Of a stretch of DNA of 64,000 bases, positions 36,916-44,011 are shown piece by piece. Made by a program: the position numbers and the translations under genes. Source of the DNA: CADEED01 sp035765415 (GTDB taxonomy: Bacteria; Pseudomonadota; Gammaproteobacteria; Steroidobacterales; Steroidobacteraceae); contig DASTXR010000057.1 of assembly GCA_035765415.1 (NCBI GenBank), forward strand, positions 47,677-111,676, given 5' to 3'. Under the pieces are notes generated by a model that was not told the origin of the DNA, did not search any database, and saw nothing but the letters and a program-made list of their open reading frames with translations. The first letter of the stretch is position 1. The number at the start of each line of letters is the position of its first letter.

Positions 36916-38234
36916 CGGATGCCGCTCATCTGGCGCGCATGCGCCGCGATGATGTTGATGGTGGAGACATCCGAGTCGAACACGCAGTAGAGGCCCTGCG
37001 GTTCCTGCGGCGGATCGCCCACGAAACCATCGCCCGCCTTCCACATGAAATCCGCGTTCTGCGTGCGGCCGACTCCGCCCCACGCCCAGAAGTTGGATCC
37101 CGCGATTGCGTCCCCGGCCACGGCGCGGCGCGCGAGCAGGCCGTAGATAGCCGTGTAGAACCTGTCGCGGTAAACCGTGGTGGCGACCGGCCGGTATGAG
37201 CCTTCATCGCGGTTGATGCCGAACTCCTCGAGCACGATGGGTTTGGCCAGCGTGTTGGCGGTGTCGATGTGCCAGTTCAGGTAGTCCTGCATCTTCGCCC
37301 ACGCGCCGTCGTAGGTGGCCGCGGCCTTCTTCGGATCGAACCAGCTCCAGTTGGGCGCCCACATGTGGAACGTGAGGTAATCCACGTTGCGGGTCTTGTG
37401 CGACCTCACGAACAGCTCCTTGTTTCCGGCAGTGCCCATCCAGCCTTCGTTGCCCGTACTAACAAGCTGCTTCGGCGCCAGCGCCTTGATGAAGCCCGCG
37501 GTCTGATCGATCCACTCGATGAACGCTTCGAAGTGCGGCCGCGCGTTGGCGTCGCTTCCCGGCCGCGGCTCGTTGGCGAGCTGCCACGACATGACCGTGG
37601 GGTCCTGGCTGTACGCCCGGCCGTTCACCGAGTTCTTGCGCGTGATGAGTTGTTTGACGGCGAAGATGAATGCGTCCTGCGCCCTGGGTTCCCGGTAGAA
37701 CGCCGCCGAATTGTCCATGAACTCGTTCCAGTTGCCGGTGACATCCGGGTCGACCACCGGCTTGCCGTTGAACCAGGCCACGTACTGCGACATGCCCCCG
37801 GACCACTGCCAGAAGTTGTTGAGGTACAGCACCGCCTTCATGTCGCGTTTCGCCATTTCGGCGAGCAGGAAATCGAGGCCCTGCCACAGTGTCTCGTCGA
37901 TGTGGTTAGGCCGCAGGAGCACCGCGGGGGTGACCGAGCGTTTGAGCGTGCTGGACTCGGAGATGGCCAGCACACGCAGGTTCGTGATGCCCTGCGCCGC
38001 AAGCTGGTCCAGCTCCTTGGTCAGCCGCGCGCGGTTGCCGGTCTTGCCGGGCGACCCGAGGTACATGCCGTACCAGAGATTGGCGCCGGCGAAGTAGTAA
38101 GGCTTGCCATCGAGCTGAAAATGCCTGCCCTTCACGACGACGAAGCCGGATTGTGCGGGCGGTTCTGCCGCCTGCACGAAGGCAGCGGCGCCCAGCAACA
38201 GGACCAACCCGGCAAGCAGACGGCGATTCGGCAT
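36912..38234 (-). CDS. Secreted GH5-family mannanase-like glycosidase
   Basis: Predicted endo-beta-1,4-mannanase (GH5_7-like), 440 aa from ATG 38234, with GAGGGG upstream; a longer in-frame start at 38294 is less likely. Signal peptide about 1-22. The acid/base Glu is in SWQLANEPRPG (Glu222) and the nucleophile in VLEEFGI (Glu336/337); aromatic residues line the cleft (FWQWSGGMSQ, MWAPNWSWFDP). No carbohydrate-binding module. It fits the hemicellulase theme of the window. Confidence 0.88.
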
Positions 38235-38290
38235 ACACAACCCCTCGTAATCGGAACCGCGCGATACTAACGTGCGGCTCGAGGTGTGAG

Positions 38291-38884
38291 TCAATCGCGC
38301 GAGGCTTTCCTCTGCTCGTCGAACGGGTCTCCCGTCCCGATGGTTCTGGCGAATTCCTTGCCGAACTCGCGGGTGAGCGCAGCAGCCTCGGCCGGACTAT
38401 GCGCGACGATGGACTGGACCGCGGCCTTGACGCTTGCGAGCCGTTCATCTTCAGGCAGGGTCTTCATCCATCGGACCGCCGCCGCCGGATCCCTGGCAAT
38501 CCACTGCCGCGCCACTTCGGTCCGCAGCGTGTCGCGCGCCTCGCCGCGCTCCAGATTCTCCAGCATGGCGATCACGCGCTCCGGATCCACCTGGACCAGC
38601 TCGGGCAGCAGGAATGTGAAAGCAGCTTCGCGCTGGCCAGCGTCTTTCTCGATCAGCGCGCGCTCGATCGTGGCCGCGAGACGCTGATTGTGCTCACGCG
38701 CCATCTCGACGATTTCCGACTCGCCCGGAGCCGTCTCCTTCGATGGCGTGTAGATAGGCGACGGGGGTGGCGGCGGCGTGGCCTTGGGCCAGGGCTTGCG
38801 GGCTTCCTTGGCATCCAGCCAAAAGGCGGCGCCCACGCCAATCAGCGTGACCAGGAGCAGCGGAACGATGGAGGTCAGCCTCAT
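38291..38884 (-). CDS. Membrane-anchored hypothetical protein, paralog A
   Basis: 197-aa protein with an N-terminal anchor helix (SIVPLLLVTLIGVGAAFWL), a Pro-rich linker (PPPPPSPIYTP) and a helical periplasmic domain. The domain shares FLLPEL...RDTLRTEVARQWIARDPAAAV with the neighbouring gene at 39069, so the two are diverged tandem duplicates. The start codon directly follows the U-run of an intrinsic-terminator-like hairpin and has no visible ribosome binding site. Function unknown; the short helical units look HEAT-like. Confidence 0.7.
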   Translation of the reverse strand: MRLTSIVPLLLVTLIGVGAAFWLDAKEARKPWPKATPPPPPSPIYTPSKETAPGESEIVEMAREHNQRLAATIERALIEKDAGQREAAFTFLLPELVQVDPERVIAMLENLERGEARDTLRTEVARQWIARDPAAAVRWMKTLPEDERLASVKAAVQSIVAHSPAEAAALTREFGKEFARTIGTGDPFDEQRKASRD

Positions 38885-38917
38885 AAAAAAGACGGGCAGC
38901 GTTTGATCGCTGCCCGT
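38885..38917 (-). terminator. Terminator-like hairpin abutting the start of paralog A
   Basis: On the minus strand: 10-bp perfect stem ACGGGCAGCG / CGCTGCCCGT, 6-nt loop, C, six T, then ATG. It may end the upstream paralog's transcript, 152 nt beyond that gene's stop, or act as an attenuator for paralog A. Confidence 0.8.
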
Positions 38918-39068
38918 GAGTTTACTCAGGCCCGGAATGGTGGACAGTTGCCTGCCGCGCCGTCCGCGCCTGACGGGGTATCGCTAGTACTCGTCAGATA
39001 ACTCCTAATCGAGGCGTATATGCATGGTGTCCTGTTGCGCATCCTGACGTTATACGTACCTGCCGCAG

Positions 39069-39752
39069 TCACTGACCGCGTACCTGTTCGATGCGCGCGC
39101 GAAGCTGCGCAGTACGCGGATCGCCAGGCGACTGGCTGTCGATCCAACGCATCGCTTCATCCGGTTTTTCGGTGGCCCAGATCTGCACCAGGTGCTCGAG
39201 CGTCCCGTCGTTACGGCCAATGCCGAATCGATCGGCGACTTCGATTGCATCCGCCGGCGATGTCGCCGCGAGCGTTCGCATGGCGACCGTGGCGCTGGCC
39301 TCGCGCTCGGATTCGTCTTCGAGAGAGCCGATCCATGCGACCGCGGCATCGCGATCGCGGACTATCCATTGTCGTACTACTTCGTCGCGCAATAGTTCGC
39401 GCGTCTCTCCCGGCTCCTGGCGCGCGACCATGGCCGCCAGACGCAAGGGCTCGAGCTCGATCAACTCGGGCAGCAGGAATGCGAACGCCGTATCGCGTTG
39501 CCTCGGATCGCGCGCGACCAGTGCGCGCTCGATCCCGAGCGCGATCTGATCGACGCGAGCGCGATCTGCATCGGAAAGCTCTGCCGGCGTGGCTCTGGAT
39601 CGCGTGCCCGCTGCGTCGTGCGTCGACCGCGCGGCCACGCGCGCCGATGTCGGCGCATGCTGTTCGCGGGTGTCACGCGCGCCAAACAAGTAGCCCGCAC
39701 CTGCCGCGGCGATCAGCGCGGCGGAAACCAGCATGACGGACGTACTCTTCAT
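39069..39752 (-). CDS. Membrane-anchored hypothetical protein, paralog B
   Basis: 227-aa paralog of the protein at 38291. N-terminal anchor helix (SVMLVSAALIAAAGAGYLFGA), a polar linker, then helical repeats with FLLPELIELEPLRLAAMV and LLRDEVVRQWIVRDRDAAVAWIGSL aligned to the same region of paralog A, and one extra repeat at the C-terminus (IWATEKPDEAMRWIDSQ). Like paralog A its ATG follows a hairpin and T-run without a ribosome binding site. Function unknown. Confidence 0.7.
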   Translation of the reverse strand: MKSTSVMLVSAALIAAAGAGYLFGARDTREQHAPTSARVAARSTHDAAGTRSRATPAELSDADRARVDQIALGIERALVARDPRQRDTAFAFLLPELIELEPLRLAAMVARQEPGETRELLRDEVVRQWIVRDRDAAVAWIGSLEDESEREASATVAMRTLAATSPADAIEVADRFGIGRNDGTLEHLVQIWATEKPDEAMRWIDSQSPGDPRTAQLRARIEQVRGQ

Positions 39753-39785
39753 AAAAGAGCGGGCAGCGTTGTCAGCGCTGCCCGC
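39753..39785 (-). terminator. Terminator of the xylanase gene, abutting the start of paralog B
   Basis: On the minus strand: 10-bp stem GCGGGCAGCG / CGCTGCCCGC, 7-nt loop, TC, four T, then ATG. It lies 24 nt after the GH10 stop. The stem is nearly the same as the one before paralog A. Confidence 0.82.
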
Positions 39786-39808
39786 AAGCTACATGCGTCC
39801 TTGCATGT

Positions 39809-41713
39809 TCACGGCGTCGTGCATGTGTATCCGCTCGGCAATTGTGTATTGCCGTTCGGGCGGCTCACCTGGAAGCCGAACGCGGTGTTCCCACCCGCGC
39901 CGATCGTTCCGTTGTGAGGCGCATTGCGCGCCGTGACCGTCTGTCCACTGACGGTGAGTACTGCATTCCAGGATCCGACGATGGTATGACCTGCCGGCAG
40001 TGTGAACGTGACTGTCCAGCCGTTGATCGTCGCCGTACCCGTGTTGGCCACGCGGGACGGCTCGATGACATAGCCCGACTGCCACTGCGTCTGCGTTGTC
40101 GGCGTCACCGAACAACCGCCACCGGTGCCACCGGTCTGCGTTGTCGCGGTCACCGTGTTCGACACCGCCGACACGAGTCCCGCCGCGTCCATGGCACGAA
40201 CCTGGTAGCGGAACGTGGTGTTCGCTGCCAGCCCCGTGTTGACGTAGGAGTTCGTCGGCGACGTCGCGATCTGTGCGAACGTGCCGCCGGTCGTGCCCGG
40301 TGCGCGCAGGATCTGGTAGCCGGTCACGCCCACGTTGTCGGTCGAAGCGGTCCACGCGAGCGAAATCGAGCTGGCCGTCGTCGTCGGTGCCGTCAGGTTC
40401 GCGGGAATGGTGGGCGGCGTGACATCGGTTCCGCCACCGGTCTGCGTCGTCGCGGTGAGCGTGGTCGAAAACGCCGAGACGTTCCCCGCTGCATCGACAG
40501 CGCGAACCTGGTAGCGGAACGTGGTGGCCGCCGCGAGTCCCGTGTTGACGTAGTTGTTGGCAGGCGCGGTGGCGACCTGCGTGAACGTACCGCCGCTCGC
40601 GCCGGGCGCGCGCCACACCTGGTAGCCGGTCACGCCGACATTGTCAGTCGACGCGGTCCAGGCCAGCGAGATCGAACTATTGGTGGTCCCGGTTGCCGTG
40701 AGACCCGCGGGCACGCTCGGCGCCTGCGTGTCGACGTTACCCGAGCCGCTCACGAAGCCCTTGAGCCACACCATCGCAGGACGTTCCTGGCCACCCGTGG
40801 TGACGAGGCCGGTGCCGTCGCGCCAGGTCTGCCCGACGATGTAGCCCCACAGCGTGATGCCCTTGACGCTGGCGTGATTCCACAGGGCCGGGAAGATCTC
40901 CTGGTACTTCGCGAGCTGCGCCGCATCGCTGCCACCGGCAATGATGTCGAGCTCCGAGGCGTAGATATCGAGGCTGAGCGTCGCGTAGTCGTTGAGCATC
41001 GTCGTCACGGCCGCGCCATTCATGTTGTCCACGTTGAAGTGGTGCGTCTGGATGCCGATGCCGTCGATCAGGCCGCGAGCCTTGAGCAGGTTGATGATGT
41101 TCTTGTACGTGGCGCGAACCGGTGGATCGTTCTCCGTGCCGTACTCGTTGAGGTGCAGCAAGGCGTTGGGGCAATACTGCCGGGCGAGCTGGAACGACGT
41201 GATGACCCAGTCCCAGCCAGTGGTTCCCGTGCCGCCGAGCGCGGCCGCGAACGGCATCGCCGTCTTGATGGGCTCGTTGACCACGTCGATGGCCCAGATG
41301 TTGGGATAACGCTGGCAGGCGAGCTGCATCCACTGCTCGATCTCGGCGCGCTGCTGCGCCGGGGTGAGGCCGGAGTTCGTGAGCCAGTCCGGGAACTGCG
41401 AGCCCCACACCAAAGTGTGGAACTTGAACTTGTAACCGTTCGTCTGCGCGTGGTTGTAAGCCGCGTCAGCCGCGCCCCAGTTCATCGAATTGCGCGTGCC
41501 CTCGACCGAAGCCCACTTCGTGGCGTTCTCGGGCGTGATCTGGTTCCAGTACGTATTGAAGTTGGCCGGCACGCTGTTGCCCGTGACGTTACCGACGAAT
41601 TTGGCCTTGCCCGCCGCCATCTGCGCGGATGCCGGTTGGGCGAGGAGCGCGGCTGCGCTCAAAATCAAGGCAACAGAAATGAATCGGCCGCGTACGGCCG
41701 TACGAATGGTCAT
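39809..41713 (-). CDS. Secreted GH10 endo-1,4-beta-xylanase with two fn3 domains and a CBM2
   Basis: Endo-xylanase, 634 aa from ATG 41713, which has GAGGGGGAC upstream. Signal peptide about 1-31. The GH10 barrel (about 35-320) has the acid/base Glu147 in DVVNEPIK and nucleophile Glu254 in YASELDI, with the substrate-contact motifs NATKWASVE, HTLVW and GITLWGY. Two fn3 domains (about 330-425, 428-525) and a CBM2 (about 532-634) follow. The fn3-CBM2 part is closely similar to the esterase at 549-2405, suggesting recent module copying and joint action on acetylated xylan. Confidence 0.96.
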   Translation of the reverse strand: MTIRTAVRGRFISVALILSAAALLAQPASAQMAAGKAKFVGNVTGNSVPANFNTYWNQITPENATKWASVEGTRNSMNWGAADAAYNHAQTNGYKFKFHTLVWGSQFPDWLTNSGLTPAQQRAEIEQWMQLACQRYPNIWAIDVVNEPIKTAMPFAAALGGTGTTGWDWVITSFQLARQYCPNALLHLNEYGTENDPPVRATYKNIINLLKARGLIDGIGIQTHHFNVDNMNGAAVTTMLNDYATLSLDIYASELDIIAGGSDAAQLAKYQEIFPALWNHASVKGITLWGYIVGQTWRDGTGLVTTGGQERPAMVWLKGFVSGSGNVDTQAPSVPAGLTATGTTNSSISLAWTASTDNVGVTGYQVWRAPGASGGTFTQVATAPANNYVNTGLAAATTFRYQVRAVDAAGNVSAFSTTLTATTQTGGGTDVTPPTIPANLTAPTTTASSISLAWTASTDNVGVTGYQILRAPGTTGGTFAQIATSPTNSYVNTGLAANTTFRYQVRAMDAAGLVSAVSNTVTATTQTGGTGGGCSVTPTTQTQWQSGYVIEPSRVANTGTATINGWTVTFTLPAGHTIVGSWNAVLTVSGQTVTARNAPHNGTIGAGGNTAFGFQVSRPNGNTQLPSGYTCTTP

Positions 41714-42357
41714 TGGATGTCCCCCTCGTGAAACGAGTTTTCGAAAAGTCCCTTTTGCGCCCGCTCCTGTGCGTCGTCCCGGACGCGGGGCGAACATACG
41801 CCGAGTGTTAGCGTTAACGCAACTGCGGGAAACCGATGCGCGGTTTTGTTGCTATGCGGTGAGTTCCTGCAGCGCCGCGGCCAGATTGGCGTGCGCGGTG
41901 GCTTCGTACCTTTCGCGGAATCGATAGCGCCAGTAGATAGTCGACCGGCCGGGAAATCCTTCGAGCACCCGCGTGCGGCGTGGTGCCGGGATCAAGGCAC
42001 ACGCGACTCCAGCGCTCGAAATCTACGCGTGGAGTCGCGGGGCGCAGGTGCGCCGGCTACTGGATGTAACCCAGCAGGAGTCCGGCGGCGAGAATGAAAA
42101 GAGTTGTGAAAGTAGCAGGCAAATACGAAATCGACGTCACTTCATGAGTCCCCGTGTTCGCTGGAATTTGCGGCCCGGCGCTTCTTGCGAGCGATTCGGA
42201 CTGCGGCTGGTTCGTTTGCGGGGCGCAGTGTGCTTGCCCGGCCAGACCCGGACAATCGGGAAATCCGGTAGGGCCCTGCGAACCGAGACTTCTTACCGTT
42301 CTGGGTGCACTGCGATCGGTGGCTCAACCCATTGAGCGGCAAGAAGTCCCGTCCAGG
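41714..42357. other. Spacer with only small candidate ORFs
   Basis: No established gene. On the minus strand a TTG-initiated 47-codon frame (41852-41995) has fairly GC-rich third positions and ends STIYWRYRFRERYEATAHAN...; it may be a gene remnant. The 27-codon frame at 42057-42140 is listed separately. The part near 41714-41810 should hold the xylanase promoter, but no strong consensus boxes stand out. Confidence 0.3.
42057..42140 (-). CDS. Possible 27-aa membrane peptide
   Basis: GTG-initiated ORF reading MTSISYLPATFTTLF then ILAAGLLLGYIQ: a single hydrophobic span and no charged residue. GGGGA lies 8 nt upstream of the GTG. Nothing known resembles it; chance is a real alternative. Confidence 0.3.
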   Translation of the reverse strand: MTSISYLPATFTTLFILAAGLLLGYIQ

Positions 42358-42513
42358 TCACGCGCGCTTCTTCTGCTTGGCGCCGGCTGCTTCTCGCAGC
42401 TTGGTTGCGCATTCCTCGCAACAGACTTCGACGGTTTTGCCACCAATTTTCACCTTGATGGTCGAGTTCGGCTCGAGCGGGTAGTCGCAGGCCGCGCAGG
42501 TTTTCTTGGTCAT
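42358..42513 (-). CDS. Small zinc-ribbon (TRASH-like) protein
   Basis: 51-aa protein starting MTKKTCAACDYPLEP, with GAGGA upstream of the ATG at 42513. Two Cys pairs, CAAC near the N-terminus and a CCEEC cluster (VEVCCEECATKL), form a likely metal-binding treble-clef/TRASH or YHS-like fold; the C-terminus is basic (REAAGAKQKKRA). Probably a metal-binding or metal-sensing accessory protein; partner unknown. Confidence 0.75.
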   Translation of the reverse strand: MTKKTCAACDYPLEPNSTIKVKIGGKTVEVCCEECATKLREAAGAKQKKRA

Positions 42514-42601
42514 GGCTGAATCCTCAGGTACGCCCGCGTATCGGGGCATGCTCAGGAGACCATCCGGGGCCGTCCGGCGCTGTCGAAATCTTTAGCTGAA
42601 T

Positions 42602-42661
42602 AAATGGGGACAGGGCTCGAAGCGCGTCCCCATTTGCTGCAAATCAGGAATGTCCCCATTT
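42602..42661. repeat. REP-like element, copy 1
   Basis: AAATGGGGAC (42602-42611) pairs with GTCCCCATTT (42626-42635). From 42622 the 40-nt unit GCGCGTCCCCATTTGC...AATCAGGAATGTCCCCATTT matches copies at 49130-49170 (inverted) and 49715-49755. It overlaps the 3' end of the AraC gene, supplying its stop codon and last residues. Confidence 0.85.
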
Positions 42662-43507
42662 CGTGCGGAACTCGGCGGGCGTCACGCCGTAGTGCTGCTT
42701 GAACGCCGCCGAGAAATGGCTGTGGCTCGAGAAGCCCAGGTCCTGCGCGAGCGCCGACAGGTCGTCGCGCTCGGCGATGAGATCGAGCGCACGCGCCAGC
42801 CGCAGACGCAGGTGGTAGCGATAGAGCGGCAGGCCCTCCACCTGCTGGAACACCTGCGTGAGATACACGGGTGAGCCGCCGATCTCGCGCGCGATTCCCG
42901 CCAGCGTCCAGCGCTGCGACAGATCACCGGCCAGCACCACCTTCACTCTATCTACCAGCCTGCGGCGCGCACGACTCGCACCCGGGATGCGAGCGGTGCG
43001 CGGGCCCAGCGCGCGCGCCACCAGCGTGAGCGCCAGACCTTCGGCCTCGAGAGGTTCGATGCTGCCCTTGTGCAGCGAATGCCGGAGCAGCATCACCAGC
43101 GCCTGCGCGCGCGCATCGATGCGCAGCGACTGCTGGTTGAACGCGAACGCGCCGCCGGTGCAAACCAGGTTGGCGGGCGCGAGCTCGCGCAGCGTGGCTT
43201 CATCGACGCTCAGCACCAGGCTGGCATCGCCCCCGACCACCGGGTGGCTCACCTGGTACCCCTGCTCCCGATTGAAGAACAGCACGTGATTGGCGTCCGC
43301 CACGGCCTGATCGCCGCCCACGTGGCGCAGATAGACCCCGCGATAGGGAAATACGAAATGTGTGTGCGACGCGCACTCCTCCGCGCTGCGATGCCGGCAG
43401 GTTCCGCGACAGTCCACGCTGCGCACCGCCACCAGGCCGGAGTCGAGCAGGCGATGGACCGTGAAATCCTTTCCCGGTGTGTCGAGGGGATTGGGGCGCG
43501 CGGGCAT
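42644..43507 (-). CDS. AraC-family transcriptional regulator
   Basis: Regulator of 287 aa. The N-terminal cupin-like sensor domain (about 20-160) contains CRGTCRHRSAEECASHTHFVFPYRGVYLRHVGG with several Cys/His that could bind metal. The C-terminal double helix-turn-helix (about 180-285) has WTLAGIAREIGGSPVYLTQVFQQVEG and the signature LSALAQDLGFSSHSHFSAAFKQHYGVTPAEFR. The last residues and the stop are encoded by a REP-like element. Target unknown; no obvious operon partner. Confidence 0.92.
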   Translation of the reverse strand: MPARPNPLDTPGKDFTVHRLLDSGLVAVRSVDCRGTCRHRSAEECASHTHFVFPYRGVYLRHVGGDQAVADANHVLFFNREQGYQVSHPVVGGDASLVLSVDEATLRELAPANLVCTGGAFAFNQQSLRIDARAQALVMLLRHSLHKGSIEPLEAEGLALTLVARALGPRTARIPGASRARRRLVDRVKVVLAGDLSQRWTLAGIAREIGGSPVYLTQVFQQVEGLPLYRYHLRLRLARALDLIAERDDLSALAQDLGFSSHSHFSAAFKQHYGVTPAEFRTKWGHS

Positions 43508-43547
43508 GGCGCCGAGTATGAACTGCCCTTCGCGAAGTCGCTCGCGG

Positions 43548-43922
43548 TCAGCGGCGGCCCAGCATGTAGGCCGCCGGCGCGCAGATCACGTTGACGTTGC
43601 CGATATCCGCCGATCCCACCGTCCCCGACCCGTTGGCCACCGTGCAAGTCTGCGACTTGGGCGGCACCGCGACCGTCACGTTGTACAGCGCGCTGCGCAC
43701 CATGGGTGTCCCGAATTTGAACGCGCCTTCACTGGCCACGATGAGAATGGTGCCGTTCGAGTTTTGCAGGGCGACCGGGCCACTTGCGCCAGCCACCGTG
43801 CCACCGATCGTGAAGGTGGGCGCGGGACCCCAGTCGTCATCGTCGCCATCGAGAACGCATGAGCCCGCACCCAGGCACAAAAGGCTCCCGGCAAGCAGGT
43901 TGATGACAGTTCGATGGCTCAT
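43548..43922 (-). CDS. Small lipoprotein, Ig-like
   Basis: Unrecognised 124-aa lipoprotein: signal with Cys in LCLGAGSCVLDG, an acidic stretch (DGDDDDW), then a beta-rich domain of the kind TIGGTVAGASGPVALQNSNGTILIVASEGAFKF...YNVTVAVPPKSQTCTVANGSGTVGSADIGNVNVIC, a pattern repeated in tandem in larger surface proteins. Here there is a single unit. Confidence 0.7.
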   Translation of the reverse strand: MSHRTVINLLAGSLLCLGAGSCVLDGDDDDWGPAPTFTIGGTVAGASGPVALQNSNGTILIVASEGAFKFGTPMVRSALYNVTVAVPPKSQTCTVANGSGTVGSADIGNVNVICAPAAYMLGRR

Positions 43923-44011
43923 GGGACCCTCCGCAAGAGCGGGGCGAAAGGCCGCAGCCCCGGTATCCCTGGAAGCGGAAATTCCGGGTGAAAAGGCTCA
44001 TCGAAAACCCT

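Noticed and set aside
42154..42519. Plus-strand 121-codon frame over the zinc-ribbon gene
   Set aside because: Largely antisense to the Cys-rich gene, which has a proper ribosome binding site; no recognisable product.
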